Positions 25,401-35,530 are shown, counted from the first letter of the stretch. The stretch is 64,000 nt of DNA from JBLNDJ01 sp050261515 (GCA_050261515.1 JBLNDJ010000012.1:66217-130216), one strand, 5' to 3'. Numbers and translations: made by a program. The notes: generated by a model not told the origin, from the sequence alone.

Positions 25401-27353
25401 ATGACTCGCCGCGACTTACTCCGTTCGGCTGCTACGATTCCGCTTGCTTCGTTGGCGCAGGGGCAGGCAGCGAAGCCTGAAGGTGTTCTCGCGCTTGGGC
25501 GGTCGCCTCACGCGAAGGTGCGCAACGTGCCGGTGGGCGCCGTCAGGATGGGCGACGGGTTCTGGGCGCCGCGGCGCAAGGTGAACGTCGAGACGAGCAT
25601 CCCGACGATGCTCGAGCTGCTGGAGCAGAACGGGATCCTCGACAACTTCCGCCGGCTGGCGGGGACGAAGAAAGCGCCGCGGCGCGGTCCGCTGTACACG
25701 GATTCCGATATTTACAAGTGGATCGAGGCGGCGTCGTTCGTGCTGCAATCGGGCGACGATGCGAAGCTGCGCGGGACCATCGACCGGCTTACGGGCGAGA
25801 TCCTGGCGGCGCAGGAGCCGAGCGGGTACCTCAACACGTACTGGGTGGAAGAGCGCGCGTCGAAGCGGTTTCAGGAGATGGACCACGGCCATGAGCTTTA
25901 TTGCCTCGGCCACATGTTGCAGGCCGCGATCGCGTATTACCGGGCGACGGGGAATGCTCGGCTGCTCGATGGCGGGATCAAGTTCGTCGATTACCTGGTG
26001 CGCGATTTCGGGCCGGAGAAGCGGCCGCTGCTGACGGGGCATCCCGAGCTGGAAATGGCGTCGGTGGAGCTTTACCGCACGACGGGGGACCGGCGGTATC
26101 TGGAGCTTGCCGGGTACCTGCTCCACGGGGACGGCGAGCGGCTGAAGCTCAAACCGGCCCAGCTCGCCTACATGTTCAGCGGCAAGCCGTTCGTCTCGCG
26201 CACGCGTCTGGAGGGCCACGCGGTGCGCGCGATGTACGCGTGCTGCGGTGCGACGGATTACTACATGGAGACGGGCGACGCCGCGTACCGGAAGACGCTC
26301 GAAGCCCTCTGGCAGGACATGGTCCGGTACAAGATGTACATTACCGGCGGCGTCGGATCGCGCTCCGCGGGCGAGGCTTTCGGCGAGCCGTACGAGCTGC
26401 CGAATCGGTTCGCTTATACCGAGAGCTGCGCCGCGATCGGCAACATGATGTGGAACTGGCGCATGCTGGCGGCGACGGGCGAGGCGCGGTTCACGGACGT
26501 GCTCGAGCGCACGCTCTACAACGGCGTCAATTCGGGCATGTCGCTTTCGGGGAGTTTGTACTGCTACCGCAATCCGCTGGAGCTGACGGGTTCGACCGAG
26601 GACCGGATCCGCAATCCGTGGTACGACACGACGTGCTGCCCGCCGAACCTGGAGCGGATTCTCGCGTCGTTGCCGGGGTACATGTATGGGACGTCGGACG
26701 AGGGCGTGTATGTGCACCTGTATCACACGAGCGAGTTCGAGGGTGCGGGGGTGAAGCTGTCTCAGAAGACGAGGTATCCGTGGGAGGGCGAGGTCGAGAT
26801 TCGGGTCGATCCGGCGGAAACTCGCGAGTTCACGGTGTTCGTGCGGATTCCGGGGTGGAGTCGCTCGGCGCGGGTGAACGTGAATGGCGCGGCGGTGCAG
26901 GGTGCGGCTGCGGGCGCGTATCTGCCGGTCCGGCGGCGGTGGCAGGCGGGGGATCGCATCGCGCTCTCGTTCGACATGCGGGCGCGGGTAATGGCGGCGA
27001 ATCCGCGCATTTCGGACGATCGCGGGAAGGTGGCGGTGGAGCGCGGGCCGCTGGTGTATTGCGTCGAGGGCGTTGACCAGAAAGGGATGGACTCGGTGTT
27101 TGACGCTTCGCTGGCGCTGGCAACAGACCCGGATGCCGGGTTCGCGGCGGAGTTCCGGCCGGACTTGCTGGGCGGCGTGGTGGCGCTGCGGCACAAGGCT
27201 GTGGTGGCGGAGGCGGGGGCGTCGCTCTACCGGCCGCTCGCGGGGGCGCGGCGCGGGGCGGGCCGCGAGACTGAGTTGACGTTTGTCCCTTACTATACGT
27301 TTGCGAACCGGGGGTTCACTCCGATGCAGGTTTGGGTGCCATACAATAGCTAA
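25401..27353 (+). CDS. GH127 family glycoside hydrolase (beta-L-arabinofuranosidase-like, DUF1680)
   Basis: 650 residues with a Tat-like signal ('TRRDLLRSA'). The zinc/nucleophile residues of GH127 are visible: Glu and Cys in 'YTESCAAIGN' and the double Cys in 'DTTCCPPNLER', plus the acid/base region 'GEAFGEPYELPN'. These enzymes use a Cys nucleophile held by zinc to remove beta-L-arabinofuranose from plant glycans. It is likely exported folded. Two secreted or periplasmic proteins follow directly, and the first starts 1 base after its stop. Confidence 0.9.
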   Translation: MTRRDLLRSAATIPLASLAQGQAAKPEGVLALGRSPHAKVRNVPVGAVRMGDGFWAPRRKVNVETSIPTMLELLEQNGILDNFRRLAGTKKAPRRGPLYTDSDIYKWIEAASFVLQSGDDAKLRGTIDRLTGEILAAQEPSGYLNTYWVEERASKRFQEMDHGHELYCLGHMLQAAIAYYRATGNARLLDGGIKFVDYLVRDFGPEKRPLLTGHPELEMASVELYRTTGDRRYLELAGYLLHGDGERLKLKPAQLAYMFSGKPFVSRTRLEGHAVRAMYACCGATDYYMETGDAAYRKTLEALWQDMVRYKMYITGGVGSRSAGEAFGEPYELPNRFAYTESCAAIGNMMWNWRMLAATGEARFTDVLERTLYNGVNSGMSLSGSLYCYRNPLELTGSTEDRIRNPWYDTTCCPPNLERILASLPGYMYGTSDEGVYVHLYHTSEFEGAGVKLSQKTRYPWEGEVEIRVDPAETREFTVFVRIPGWSRSARVNVNGAAVQGAAAGAYLPVRRRWQAGDRIALSFDMRARVMAANPRISDDRGKVAVERGPLVYCVEGVDQKGMDSVFDASLALATDPDAGFAAEFRPDLLGGVVALRHKAVVAEAGASLYRPLAGARRGAGRETELTFVPYYTFANRGFTPMQVWVPYNS

Positions 27354-27354
27354 T

Positions 27355-29106
27355 GTGCGGTACTTATGCGGCCTGGTCGTGGCCGCTTCCCTGTTTGCGC
27401 AGCCTGCGATTTTTCCCCTCAAAGACGTTCGGGCCGGAATGAAGGGCGTCGGGAAGACTGTATTTTCAGGGTCCCGGATCGAGGAGTTTCAGGTTGAGAT
27501 ACTCGGGGTGCTCGACAATATCGGCCCCAAGCAATCACTGATTCTGGCGCGGCTGTCGGGCGGTCCGCTGGCTGAAACGGGCGTGCTGCAAGGAATGAGC
27601 GGGAGCCCGGTTTATATCGACGGCAAGCTCGTGGGCGCGGTGGCGATGGGGTTCGCGTTTTCGAAGGAGCCGGTTGCGGGGATACGGCCGATCGAGGATA
27701 TGCTGCGGGTTCAGGCCTCGCCCGGCGGCAATATCGCGCGCGGGCGTGTGTGGGACGGGAAACTCGCCGGGCTGGTGCCTCCGCGCGGCGATGCGCTCGA
27801 CGGCCGCATGGTGGATATCGCGACTCCTGTTTCCTTTGGCGGATTCACGCGGCGCGCGCTCGAGCACTTCGCGCCTCAGTTGCGCGCGCTCGGCCTCGAG
27901 CCACGGCAGGGCATGAGCGGCGGGGGCAGCCCCGGGCCCTCGATCGGCAATGCGGCGAAGCTCGAACCGGGGTCGATGATCAGCGTGCAACTGCTGTCGG
28001 GGGATCTGAGCGTGGGGGCCGATGGGACCGTGACTGCGATCGACGGCAACCGCGTGTACGCCTTTGGACACCGGTTCCTGGCGGTGGGCACGACGGACCT
28101 TCCGTTCGCGCGCGCCGACGTCCTTACGCTGCTTCCGAACCTGTCTGCGTCGTTTAAGATTTCGACCGCGCGCGAGTGGATGGGCGCGATCACGGAGGAC
28201 CGCAGCGTGGCCGTTGCGGGCGAGCTCGGCCGCCGCGCCGCCACGATTCCGGTTTCGATCTCGGTCATCGACCGCGGGTCGAACGCGGCGAAGCCTTCCA
28301 CGTACCAGATGCGCATGGTCAACGATCGCGTGCTGTCGCCGTTCCTGATGCAGATGGCGGTCTTTTCGGCGATCGATGCGACCGAGCGCACGACGGGCGA
28401 ATCGAGCATCAGCGTGAACGGCGAGGTTGAGTTCGAGGACGGCTCGGGGCCGATCAAGCTGAACAACATGTACGCGGGCGATTTCGGGCTGGCGGCGCAG
28501 GTGTCGCTCGCGACCGCCGTGCCCGTGGCCTACGTGATGCAGAGCGGGTTCAAGACGCTGCGGCTCAAGCGCGTGGCGCTCACGATCGAGTCGTTCCCGC
28601 GCAAGCGGCAGTTGCAGATCGACCAGATGTGGGCGTCGCGGCGCGAGGTGAAGCCGGGCGAGACGGTGGATTTGACGGTGTCGCTTGCCGGCGAAAACGG
28701 GCTCGAGCTGACGCGCACGGTGAGCTACAAGGTTCCGGTGGGGGCGCCCGCGGGGCCGCTGCAATTCACGGCCGCCGATGCCAACACGATCAATATCACG
28801 GAATACCGGCAGCTCGTCTCGACCGCGCCGAAATCGCCCGCGCAACTCGTTTCGTTCATGAACGGGCTGCGGGCGAACACGAAGGCGTACGTGCGGGTGT
28901 GGCGCACGGAGCCCTCCTACGACGTGCAGGGAGAGACGCTGCCGGGACCGCCGCCGTCGGTTGGGATGATTCTCCAGCGCACGCAGGCGTCGCTTTCGGC
29001 GACACCGCCGCTGCCGAATGCGCGCATCGCCGAGCTCGAAATTCCCGTGGGCGCCGATATGGTCGTTACCGGCTCGAAAACGATTCAAGTGGAAGTGAAG
29101 GACTGA
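27355..29106 (+). CDS. SpoIVB-type S55 peptidase domain protein
   Basis: 583 residues from a GTG directly after the GH127 stop. A short signal peptide, then 'VRAGMKGVGKTVFSG', 'VLQGMSGSPVYIDGK' (candidate nucleophile Ser near residues 82-84) and 'VYAFGHRFLAVG' (candidate His near residue 235-245). These match the S55 family. In SpoIVB the His comes before the Ser; here the order is reversed, so protease activity should not be assumed. Later parts are beta-rich. The function in non-sporulating bacteria is unknown. The stop overlaps the next start. Confidence 0.75.
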   Translation: MRYLCGLVVAASLFAQPAIFPLKDVRAGMKGVGKTVFSGSRIEEFQVEILGVLDNIGPKQSLILARLSGGPLAETGVLQGMSGSPVYIDGKLVGAVAMGFAFSKEPVAGIRPIEDMLRVQASPGGNIARGRVWDGKLAGLVPPRGDALDGRMVDIATPVSFGGFTRRALEHFAPQLRALGLEPRQGMSGGGSPGPSIGNAAKLEPGSMISVQLLSGDLSVGADGTVTAIDGNRVYAFGHRFLAVGTTDLPFARADVLTLLPNLSASFKISTAREWMGAITEDRSVAVAGELGRRAATIPVSISVIDRGSNAAKPSTYQMRMVNDRVLSPFLMQMAVFSAIDATERTTGESSISVNGEVEFEDGSGPIKLNNMYAGDFGLAAQVSLATAVPVAYVMQSGFKTLRLKRVALTIESFPRKRQLQIDQMWASRREVKPGETVDLTVSLAGENGLELTRTVSYKVPVGAPAGPLQFTAADANTINITEYRQLVSTAPKSPAQLVSFMNGLRANTKAYVRVWRTEPSYDVQGETLPGPPPSVGMILQRTQASLSATPPLPNARIAELEIPVGADMVVTGSKTIQVEVKD

Positions 29107-31367
29107 TGAACAGACCCGCCGTTGCCGCTTGCGTGAGCGCGCTCCTTGCTTCCGCCGCGCTCGCTTCTTCGCCCACCGCGTGGGAGATGGACAGTTACCG
29201 CGATTTTTCCGCGGGCCGGTTCACGGGGCTGTCGCTCGCGCGCGACGGGCGGCTGACACTGGCGCCGAAGATGGAAGCCGTGCTCGCCTCCGGCCAGCCG
29301 GTGATCTGGAGCGTGGCGGCGGGGCCCGACGGTTCCGTTTATGCCGGAACGGGGCATCGCGGGCGCGTATTCCGCATCGACAGGAGCGGGAAGTCGAGTC
29401 TCCTGTGGACCTCCGACCAGCCGGAGATTTTCGCGCTGGCGGTGGATGCGAAGGGCGTTCTCTACGCGGCGACGTCGCCCGACGGCGCGATTTACCGCAT
29501 CGAGAACGGCAAGGCGACGGAGTTTTTCTCGCCGAAGACGAAGTACATCTGGGCGCTGGCGTTCGGGCCGGACGGCGCGCTGTACGCGGGCACGGGCGAC
29601 CAGGGGGCGATCTACCGGATCGCGCCGGATGGCAAGGGGGAGGTCTACTACGAGACAGGCCAGGGGCACGTGACCTGCCTTGCGCTCGACAGGCAGGGGC
29701 GGCTGCTCGCGGGCAGCGAGCCGAACGGCCTCATCTACCGCGTCACGGCGAAGGAAAAGGCGTTCGTGCTGTACGATTCGACGCTGCCCGAGGTGCGGGC
29801 GCTCGTTCCCGCGGCCGATGGGACGATCTATGCGGCGGCGCTCGGCGGATCGATGGACCGGCGTGTGCTGGGCGGCGTGACTTCGGGCCAGGGCGTCCCT
29901 CCGAGCGCGAGCGTGAGCACTTCGACCGCGACCGTGACCGTGGAGGCGTCGGCGGACGAAAGCGGGATCGATATTAATCCGAAAGCGGACGCGTCGAAGC
30001 CGCAGAGCGCGCAGCCGGCCTCGGGAGCGGCGGTCACGCCTGCGCCCCCGGTGATCGATATGAGCGGCATGGACAAGTCCGCGATCTACCGGATCAACCC
30101 GGACAACACGGTCGAAACGCTGTGGACGTCGAAGGAAGAGAACGCGTACGACATGCTGGTGTCGGGCGGCCAGATCGTTTTCGGCACCGATGGCAAGGGG
30201 CGCATCTACCGGCTGAGTGCGGACCGCAAGCTGACGCTCGTCTCGCAGACGAATGAGGGCGAAGCGATACGGCTGCTCGAAAGCGCGCGGGGCGTGCTGG
30301 CCGCGACCGGGGACATGGGGACGATCTACAGGGTGTCGGCGGATCCCGGGGTAAGCGGCTCGTATGAATCGCCCGTGCACGACGCGGGCACGATCGCGCG
30401 ATGGGGGCGCCTGACCTGGCGCGGCGATTTGCCGGCGGGGAGCCGGATCGTTTTCCGCACGCGGACCGGCAATTCGGTGCGGCCCGACAAGACGTGGAGC
30501 GATTGGTCCGAGCCCCTGACCGATCCGAAGGGGGGGCCGGTCGCGAGCCCGAACGCGCGGTACATCCAGTGGCAGGCGGAGCTGACCGGCACGGCAACGG
30601 CGCAGCCCGCGCTAGAGAACGTGACGATCGCGTATCTGCCGCAGAACACGGCGCCGGTTATCCGGGGCATCAACGTGACGTCGCAGACCTCGGCGCAGGC
30701 CGGAGTTGCGAAGGCCGCCGCGCAGGCGCAATCCGGGGGAGCCTACACGGTGACGGTGAGCGATTCGGCGGATGCGTCTTCGGCGACTTCGAGCGGAACT
30801 CCGACGCAGACGGTGACGAAAGCGGGCGCGGAGCAGTTGCAGGTCACCTGGCAGGCGGACGATCCGGATGGCGACCGCATGGTGTACAGCCTGTATTTCC
30901 GGGGCGAAGAAGAGCGCGAGTGGAAGCTGCTGAGAGCGAATTTGACGGAGAACACGTATGCGCTCGACGCGGATGCGCTGGCGGACGGGAAGTATTATTT
31001 CCGGGTGGTGGCTTCCGACTCGCCGGCGAATTCTCCGGCCAGCGCGAGGAGTGCGGATTTTGTGAGCGCGCCGACGCTGATCGATCACACGCCGCCGGTT
31101 GTCGCGTTCGGGGCCCCGCGCCGCAACGGGCAACATCTGGAGATCGACTTCGAAGCTGCCGATGCCGCGTCTCCGCTGCGGCGGTGCGAGTACGCAGTTG
31201 ATGGCGGCCCGTGGGTGCCGGTAGATCCGGTGGACGGGATCCTCGACGAGCCGAAGGAGAGCTTCACCCTGAAGCTCGACAACCTGACTCCCGGCGAACA
31301 CCTGCTCGTCGCCAGGGCTGTGGACGGGGCGAACAATGCGGGGCTGGCGAAGATCGTCGTTCGGTGA
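29106..31367 (+). CDS. Secreted beta-propeller protein with C-terminal Ig/FN3-like domains
   Basis: 753 residues. A signal peptide is followed by about eight short repeats of the form 'PDGSVYAGTGHRGRVFRID' (key pattern DGxxYAGT and IYRI), which make a beta-propeller over residues 50-420, broken by a low-complexity Ser/Thr/Ala insert. The C-terminal third has beta-sandwich domains ('YSLYFRGEEEREWKLLR', 'DHTPPVVAFGAP'). It may bind partners at the surface or periplasm. It is coupled to the S55 gene (ATGA). Confidence 0.7.
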   Translation: MNRPAVAACVSALLASAALASSPTAWEMDSYRDFSAGRFTGLSLARDGRLTLAPKMEAVLASGQPVIWSVAAGPDGSVYAGTGHRGRVFRIDRSGKSSLLWTSDQPEIFALAVDAKGVLYAATSPDGAIYRIENGKATEFFSPKTKYIWALAFGPDGALYAGTGDQGAIYRIAPDGKGEVYYETGQGHVTCLALDRQGRLLAGSEPNGLIYRVTAKEKAFVLYDSTLPEVRALVPAADGTIYAAALGGSMDRRVLGGVTSGQGVPPSASVSTSTATVTVEASADESGIDINPKADASKPQSAQPASGAAVTPAPPVIDMSGMDKSAIYRINPDNTVETLWTSKEENAYDMLVSGGQIVFGTDGKGRIYRLSADRKLTLVSQTNEGEAIRLLESARGVLAATGDMGTIYRVSADPGVSGSYESPVHDAGTIARWGRLTWRGDLPAGSRIVFRTRTGNSVRPDKTWSDWSEPLTDPKGGPVASPNARYIQWQAELTGTATAQPALENVTIAYLPQNTAPVIRGINVTSQTSAQAGVAKAAAQAQSGGAYTVTVSDSADASSATSSGTPTQTVTKAGAEQLQVTWQADDPDGDRMVYSLYFRGEEEREWKLLRANLTENTYALDADALADGKYYFRVVASDSPANSPASARSADFVSAPTLIDHTPPVVAFGAPRRNGQHLEIDFEAADAASPLRRCEYAVDGGPWVPVDPVDGILDEPKESFTLKLDNLTPGEHLLVARAVDGANNAGLAKIVVR

Positions 31368-31407
31368 GGAGACAGGAGGTTAGTTGGTCTTTTGTCCCCT
31401 GACTCGA

Positions 31408-32121
31408 TTACTCCTTGCTTTCATACCTCAACAGCACCACCGTCACGTTGTCCGGCGCGCCGGCGGCTTTCGCATGAGCGATGAGTTCGTTCACCTGATC
31501 GGCTAGCGGCGCTTCTCGGGAGAGCGTGGCGGCGATGGTGGATTCTGAGACTGGGCCGGACAGGCCGTCGGAGCAGAGGAGAACAATGTCGCCCGGTTCG
31601 AGGTCCTGTTCGTGGGTGCGGATGTCGAGGTCGGGGGTGGTGCCGACGGCCATGGTCAGGATGTTTTTGTGCGGGAATTTGCTGACTTCGTGTTCGGAGA
31701 GGCCGAAGCGGAGGCGGAGTTCGTTGACCAGCGTCTGGTCGAAAGAGAGCTGCGTGAGTTCGCCGTTGCGCCAGAGGTAGGCGCGGCTGTCGCCGACGTT
31801 GGCGATCCGGATGCGGGGCAGGTTCCAGCTTGCCACGACGACGGTCGAGCCCATGCCGGCGCAGGCTTCCTCGCGGCGCGCCTTCGCCAGGACGCAGCGG
31901 TTCGCTTCGCGGATCGCTTCTTCGAGGGTGCCGGTTCGGGTGCGCATTCGGTCGGCGATGATCTCGACCGTCATGGCCGAGGCCACTTCGCCGCAGGAGG
32001 CTCCGCCCATGCCGTCGGCGACGATCGCGAGAGCGAGATCGGGCTCGATCGACCAACTGTCTTCGTTGTTCTGGCGGACCAGGCCTGGGTCGGTGGCCCC
32101 GAAGGCATCGAGCGCCGGCAT
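31408..32121 (-). CDS. PP2C-family serine/threonine phosphatase (Stp/PrpC-like)
   Basis: About 237 residues from ATG 32121; a TTG at 32157 would add 12. PP2C motifs are clear: 'TDPGLVRQNNEDSW', 'VADGMGGASCGEVAS', 'NVGDSRAYLWRNG' and 'LLCSDGLSGPV', which supply the metal-binding aspartates. It removes phosphate from Ser/Thr residues, opposing Hanks-type kinases that are common in Acidobacteria. No kinase is adjacent. It is divergent from uppP. Confidence 0.92.
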   Translation of the reverse strand: MPALDAFGATDPGLVRQNNEDSWSIEPDLALAIVADGMGGASCGEVASAMTVEIIADRMRTRTGTLEEAIREANRCVLAKARREEACAGMGSTVVVASWNLPRIRIANVGDSRAYLWRNGELTQLSFDQTLVNELRLRFGLSEHEVSKFPHKNILTMAVGTTPDLDIRTHEQDLEPGDIVLLCSDGLSGPVSESTIAATLSREAPLADQVNELIAHAKAAGAPDNVTVVLLRYESKE

Positions 32122-32192
32122 GAGTCTGTTATCACGCGGTTCCGGCGGCGCTGTCAATTCGGCTCGTGCGCTAGCATGGAGAGAACCACTTT

Positions 32193-33035
32193 ATGGCACC
32201 CGCGCTCCCCATCTATCAGGTTGTGGTTCTGGCGATCGTGCAGAGCCTGACGGAATTTCTTCCGATCAGCAGCACCGCGCATCTGGCTCTCGTTCCGCGC
32301 CTGCTCGGCTGGGACAACGCGGCGCTGAACAGCCTCGATTTCGACATTGCGCTGCACTTCGGTACGCTGGCCGCGGTGGCGATCTACTTCTTCCGCGATT
32401 GGGTCCAGATCGCGGCCCATGGGTTCGGCATACGCTACGGCAGCGACGCGGACCTGGCGAACAACCGGCGCCTGTTCTGGCTGCTCGTGATCGCGACGCT
32501 GCCGATCGGCGTGCTCGGCTACGTTTTCAAGGACCAGGCCGAGACCACGTGGCGCAGCTCGTATGTGATCGGCGCGATGCTGATCGCGGTCGGCATCGTC
32601 ATGCACTTCGCGGAGCGGGTCGGCCGGGTGAAGAAGGGGCTCGGGGAGGTGTCGCCGGCCGATTCGATCGCGATGGGCTTTGCGCAGGCGCTGGCCATCA
32701 TCCCGGGCGTTTCGCGCAGCGGTATCACGATTTCGACGGGGCTCTTCCGCAACATAACTCGCGAGTCGGCGGCGCGGTTCTCGTTCCTGCTTTCGACGCC
32801 CGCGCTGGCAGGCGCGGCGGTGCTGGCGTTCCGCGACCTGCACAAGAGCGGCGGCCTTACGCCGGAAATGCAGGTGCCGTTTATCGTAGGGGTGCTCGTC
32901 TCGGCGGTCAGCGGATGGATCGTGATCGCTTTCTTCATGCGCTTCCTGCGGACCCATACGCTGCGGTTTTTTATCTACTACCGGGTCCTATTTGGCATAA
33001 TGGTTATCGCTCTGGCTATTCTTGGCCGCGCGTAG
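32193..33035 (+). CDS. uppP: Undecaprenyl-diphosphatase UppP (BacA)
   Basis: 280 residues with eight or so membrane segments. Signature motifs are 'SLTEFLPISSTAHL' and 'IIPGVSRSGITISTGL'. It recycles undecaprenyl diphosphate to the monophosphate carrier used for peptidoglycan and O-antigen. A purine-rich GGAGAG lies before the ATG. ftsK follows after one base. Confidence 0.95.
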   Translation: MAPALPIYQVVVLAIVQSLTEFLPISSTAHLALVPRLLGWDNAALNSLDFDIALHFGTLAAVAIYFFRDWVQIAAHGFGIRYGSDADLANNRRLFWLLVIATLPIGVLGYVFKDQAETTWRSSYVIGAMLIAVGIVMHFAERVGRVKKGLGEVSPADSIAMGFAQALAIIPGVSRSGITISTGLFRNITRESAARFSFLLSTPALAGAAVLAFRDLHKSGGLTPEMQVPFIVGVLVSAVSGWIVIAFFMRFLRTHTLRFFIYYRVLFGIMVIALAILGRA

Positions 33036-33036
33036 G

Positions 33037-35391
33037 ATGAACGAATCGTCCGTGGCGCGACACCCACGCCTGGTCGAGGCGGCGGGCGTCCTCTGTCTGC
33101 TGCTCGGGCTGGCACTCTGGCTCAGCCTCCTCTCTTACCACCCGTCCGACCCGTCGTGGAACACGGCGGCGGGCGCGGCGCGGGCGCGCAACCTGATCGG
33201 CCCGGCCGGCGCGTGGATCTCGGATCTCTCGTACCAGACCTTCGGCGTTCTCTCGTTCGGCATCCCGGTCATGCTCATCTGGCTGGCATGGAACTGGGTG
33301 CGCGGGCGGGCGGTGGAGACGCCGCTGGTGAGGATCGCGGGCTCGGTGCTGCTGCTGCTGAGCGCGTGCGCGTCGTTTGCGCTCGGCCCGAAGTGGTCGT
33401 TGTTCGGCGGAACGGTGCAGCCGGGCGGGTTGGCGGGAATGATGCTTGCCGATCTCCTGATGGCGGGGTTCAACTACACGGGCGCGCTGATCTTCACGTG
33501 CGCGGTGCTGCTGGTGTCGCTGTACCTGGCGACCGGATTCCGGCTGTCGCACGTCGCGTTCGCGCTCGCGCCGGTCAGCCGGGCGTGGCGCGCGTGGCGG
33601 GCGCGTCCGAAGAAGCAGCGCGAAGCGCCGGTGCGGCGGGCCAGGCGGGAGCGGGAGCCCGAGGCCGAAGTAGCGCCGGTGTCCGAACTTGTTGCGGAGC
33701 CGGAGCCCGCGCCCGCCGCGACCGCCGACACTCCGCCGTGGGAGACCGCGGCTGAGACCGAGGCCGAGGCCGAGATTCCGATCCGCACGATCGAGGACCT
33801 GGAGCCGCCGCGCCCCGTCGCGCCGGTTTTCGTCGAGGCCGCGCCGGCGGAAACGGTCACGCTGGCGCCCGTGAAGCCCACCGTCTCGAAAAAGCAGCAA
33901 TACGTGCTGCCTCCCACCAAGCTGCTCAACGAAGTGCCGCTTCGCAGTCCGTTCGACGAGGAGGAACTGAAGCAGACCGCGGCGCGAATTAAATCGAAGT
34001 TCGAGGAGTTCAACGTATTAGGGTCGGTGGTCCAGATCAACCCCGGGCCGGTGGTGACGACGTTCGAGTTCAAGCCCGAGGCGGGAATCAAGTACAACCG
34101 CATCACGGGCCTGACGGAGGATCTGTGCCTGGGCTTGCAGGCGGAGTCGATCATCATCGAGCGCATCCCGGGCAAGCCGACTGTCGGGATCGAAGTCCCG
34201 AACAAGAAGCGGGAGGTGATCAGCCTCAGGCAGATTCTCGAATCGGATGAGTTCACCAACTCGCAATCGCGCTTGACGATTCCGCTCGGCAAGGACGCGA
34301 GCGGGCGCATCAAGGTCTCGCCGCTCGAGACGATGCCGCACCTGCTCATCGCGGGCTCGACCGGGTCGGGCAAGAGCGTGATGCTGAACACGCTCATCAT
34401 GTCGCTGCTGTACAAATCGACGCCGGACGAGGTGCGGATGATCCTGGTCGATCCGAAGCGGCTTGAAATGGGGCTGTACGAGGGCATTCCGCACCTGCTT
34501 ACGCCGGTCATTACGGATTCGAAGAAGGCGACCAACGCGCTGCGGAACGCCGTGCTCGAGATGGAGCGGCGGCTGCGGCTGCTGGCGTCGCAGGGCGTGC
34601 GGAACATCGAGCAGTTCAACCGCAAGGTGCGGCAGTTGAAGAACGAGCCGATTCCGCTGTTCGAGGAGGAGGGCGCCGAGGCCGCCGAGGAGCTCGAGCC
34701 GCTGCCGCAGATCCTGATCCTGATCGATGAGCTGGCGGACCTCATGATGGTGGAGGGGCACAACGTCGAGCAGAGCGTCACGCGCCTGGCGCAGATGGCG
34801 CGCGCGGTCGGGATGCACCTGGTGCTGGCGACGCAGCGGCCGAGCGTGGACGTGATCACGGGGCTGATCAAGGCGAATTTCCCGGCGCGCATCAGCTTCC
34901 GCGTGGCGACGCGCGTGGATTCGCGAACGGTGCTCGATGTGATGGGCGCCGAGCACCTGCTTGGCAAGGGCGACATGCTGTTCCTGCCGCCGGGTTCTTC
35001 CCGGCTGGTGCGCGTGCACGCGGCGTTTGTCACCGAGCCCGAGATCAACCGCGTGGTCGAGTTCTGGAAGGCGCAGGCGACGCCGGACTACGACCAGTCG
35101 TTCCTGATCGCGCCTCCGGAGGAGGAGGGCGAGGAGGGCGCGCCGGCGGATGATTTTTCGGGCGAAGAGGATCCGCTCTACCGCGATGCGGTGCGGGTTG
35201 TGCTCGAGATGGGCAAGGCTTCTACTTCGACGTTGCAGCGGCGGCTGCGGCTTGGGTACGGCCGCGCGGCCCGAATTCTGGATATGATGCAGCGCGACGG
35301 CATCATCGGGCCGCCCGACGGCAGCAAGCCGCGCGAGGTGTTGAAGCGGCCGGACTGGATTGATGAGATCGAGCGGGAGCGGTTGGATTGA
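33037..35391 (+). CDS. ftsK: DNA translocase FtsK/SpoIIIE
   Basis: 784 residues from ATG 33037; the uppP stop is just before it. The N-terminus has four or five membrane segments (residues about 15-175). A Glu/Pro/Ala-rich linker (about 195-285) leads to the motor, with Walker A 'GSTGSGKSV' near residue 440 and Walker B 'ILILIDELADLMM' near residue 560. The C-terminal winged-helix gamma domain ('LQRRLRLGYGRAARILD') binds KOPS-type DNA sites. The protein moves chromosome ends at the division septum and activates XerCD. Confidence 0.95.
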   Translation: MNESSVARHPRLVEAAGVLCLLLGLALWLSLLSYHPSDPSWNTAAGAARARNLIGPAGAWISDLSYQTFGVLSFGIPVMLIWLAWNWVRGRAVETPLVRIAGSVLLLLSACASFALGPKWSLFGGTVQPGGLAGMMLADLLMAGFNYTGALIFTCAVLLVSLYLATGFRLSHVAFALAPVSRAWRAWRARPKKQREAPVRRARREREPEAEVAPVSELVAEPEPAPAATADTPPWETAAETEAEAEIPIRTIEDLEPPRPVAPVFVEAAPAETVTLAPVKPTVSKKQQYVLPPTKLLNEVPLRSPFDEEELKQTAARIKSKFEEFNVLGSVVQINPGPVVTTFEFKPEAGIKYNRITGLTEDLCLGLQAESIIIERIPGKPTVGIEVPNKKREVISLRQILESDEFTNSQSRLTIPLGKDASGRIKVSPLETMPHLLIAGSTGSGKSVMLNTLIMSLLYKSTPDEVRMILVDPKRLEMGLYEGIPHLLTPVITDSKKATNALRNAVLEMERRLRLLASQGVRNIEQFNRKVRQLKNEPIPLFEEEGAEAAEELEPLPQILILIDELADLMMVEGHNVEQSVTRLAQMARAVGMHLVLATQRPSVDVITGLIKANFPARISFRVATRVDSRTVLDVMGAEHLLGKGDMLFLPPGSSRLVRVHAAFVTEPEINRVVEFWKAQATPDYDQSFLIAPPEEEGEEGAPADDFSGEEDPLYRDAVRVVLEMGKASTSTLQRRLRLGYGRAARILDMMQRDGIIGPPDGSKPREVLKRPDWIDEIERERLD

Positions 35392-35413
35392 TTCATGCTG
35401 GCAGGCAGTATCG

Positions 35414-35481
35414 GCGTTCATCTGCGTTCATCGGCGGCTGAAAAAAAGCATTTCTGGCCGCCGATGAACGCAGATGAACGC
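35414..35481. repeat. Perfect 25-base inverted repeat after ftsK
   Basis: Arms at 35414-35438 and 35457-35481 are exact reverse complements (core TTCATCTGCGTTCATCGG), around an 18-base A/T-rich loop. It lies between the end of ftsK and the convergent nitroreductase gene, so it could end transcription from either side. The sequence has the look of a dispersed palindromic element. Confidence 0.8.
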
Positions 35482-35530
35482 GGATTAGGGTCACCAAGGG
35501 TCCGCCCGACTCCCGCTCTTGGGCCGCCCA

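Noticed and set aside
25416..27422. 668-codon open frame on the minus strand
   Set aside because: Shadow of the GH127 gene, whose catalytic motifs are intact.
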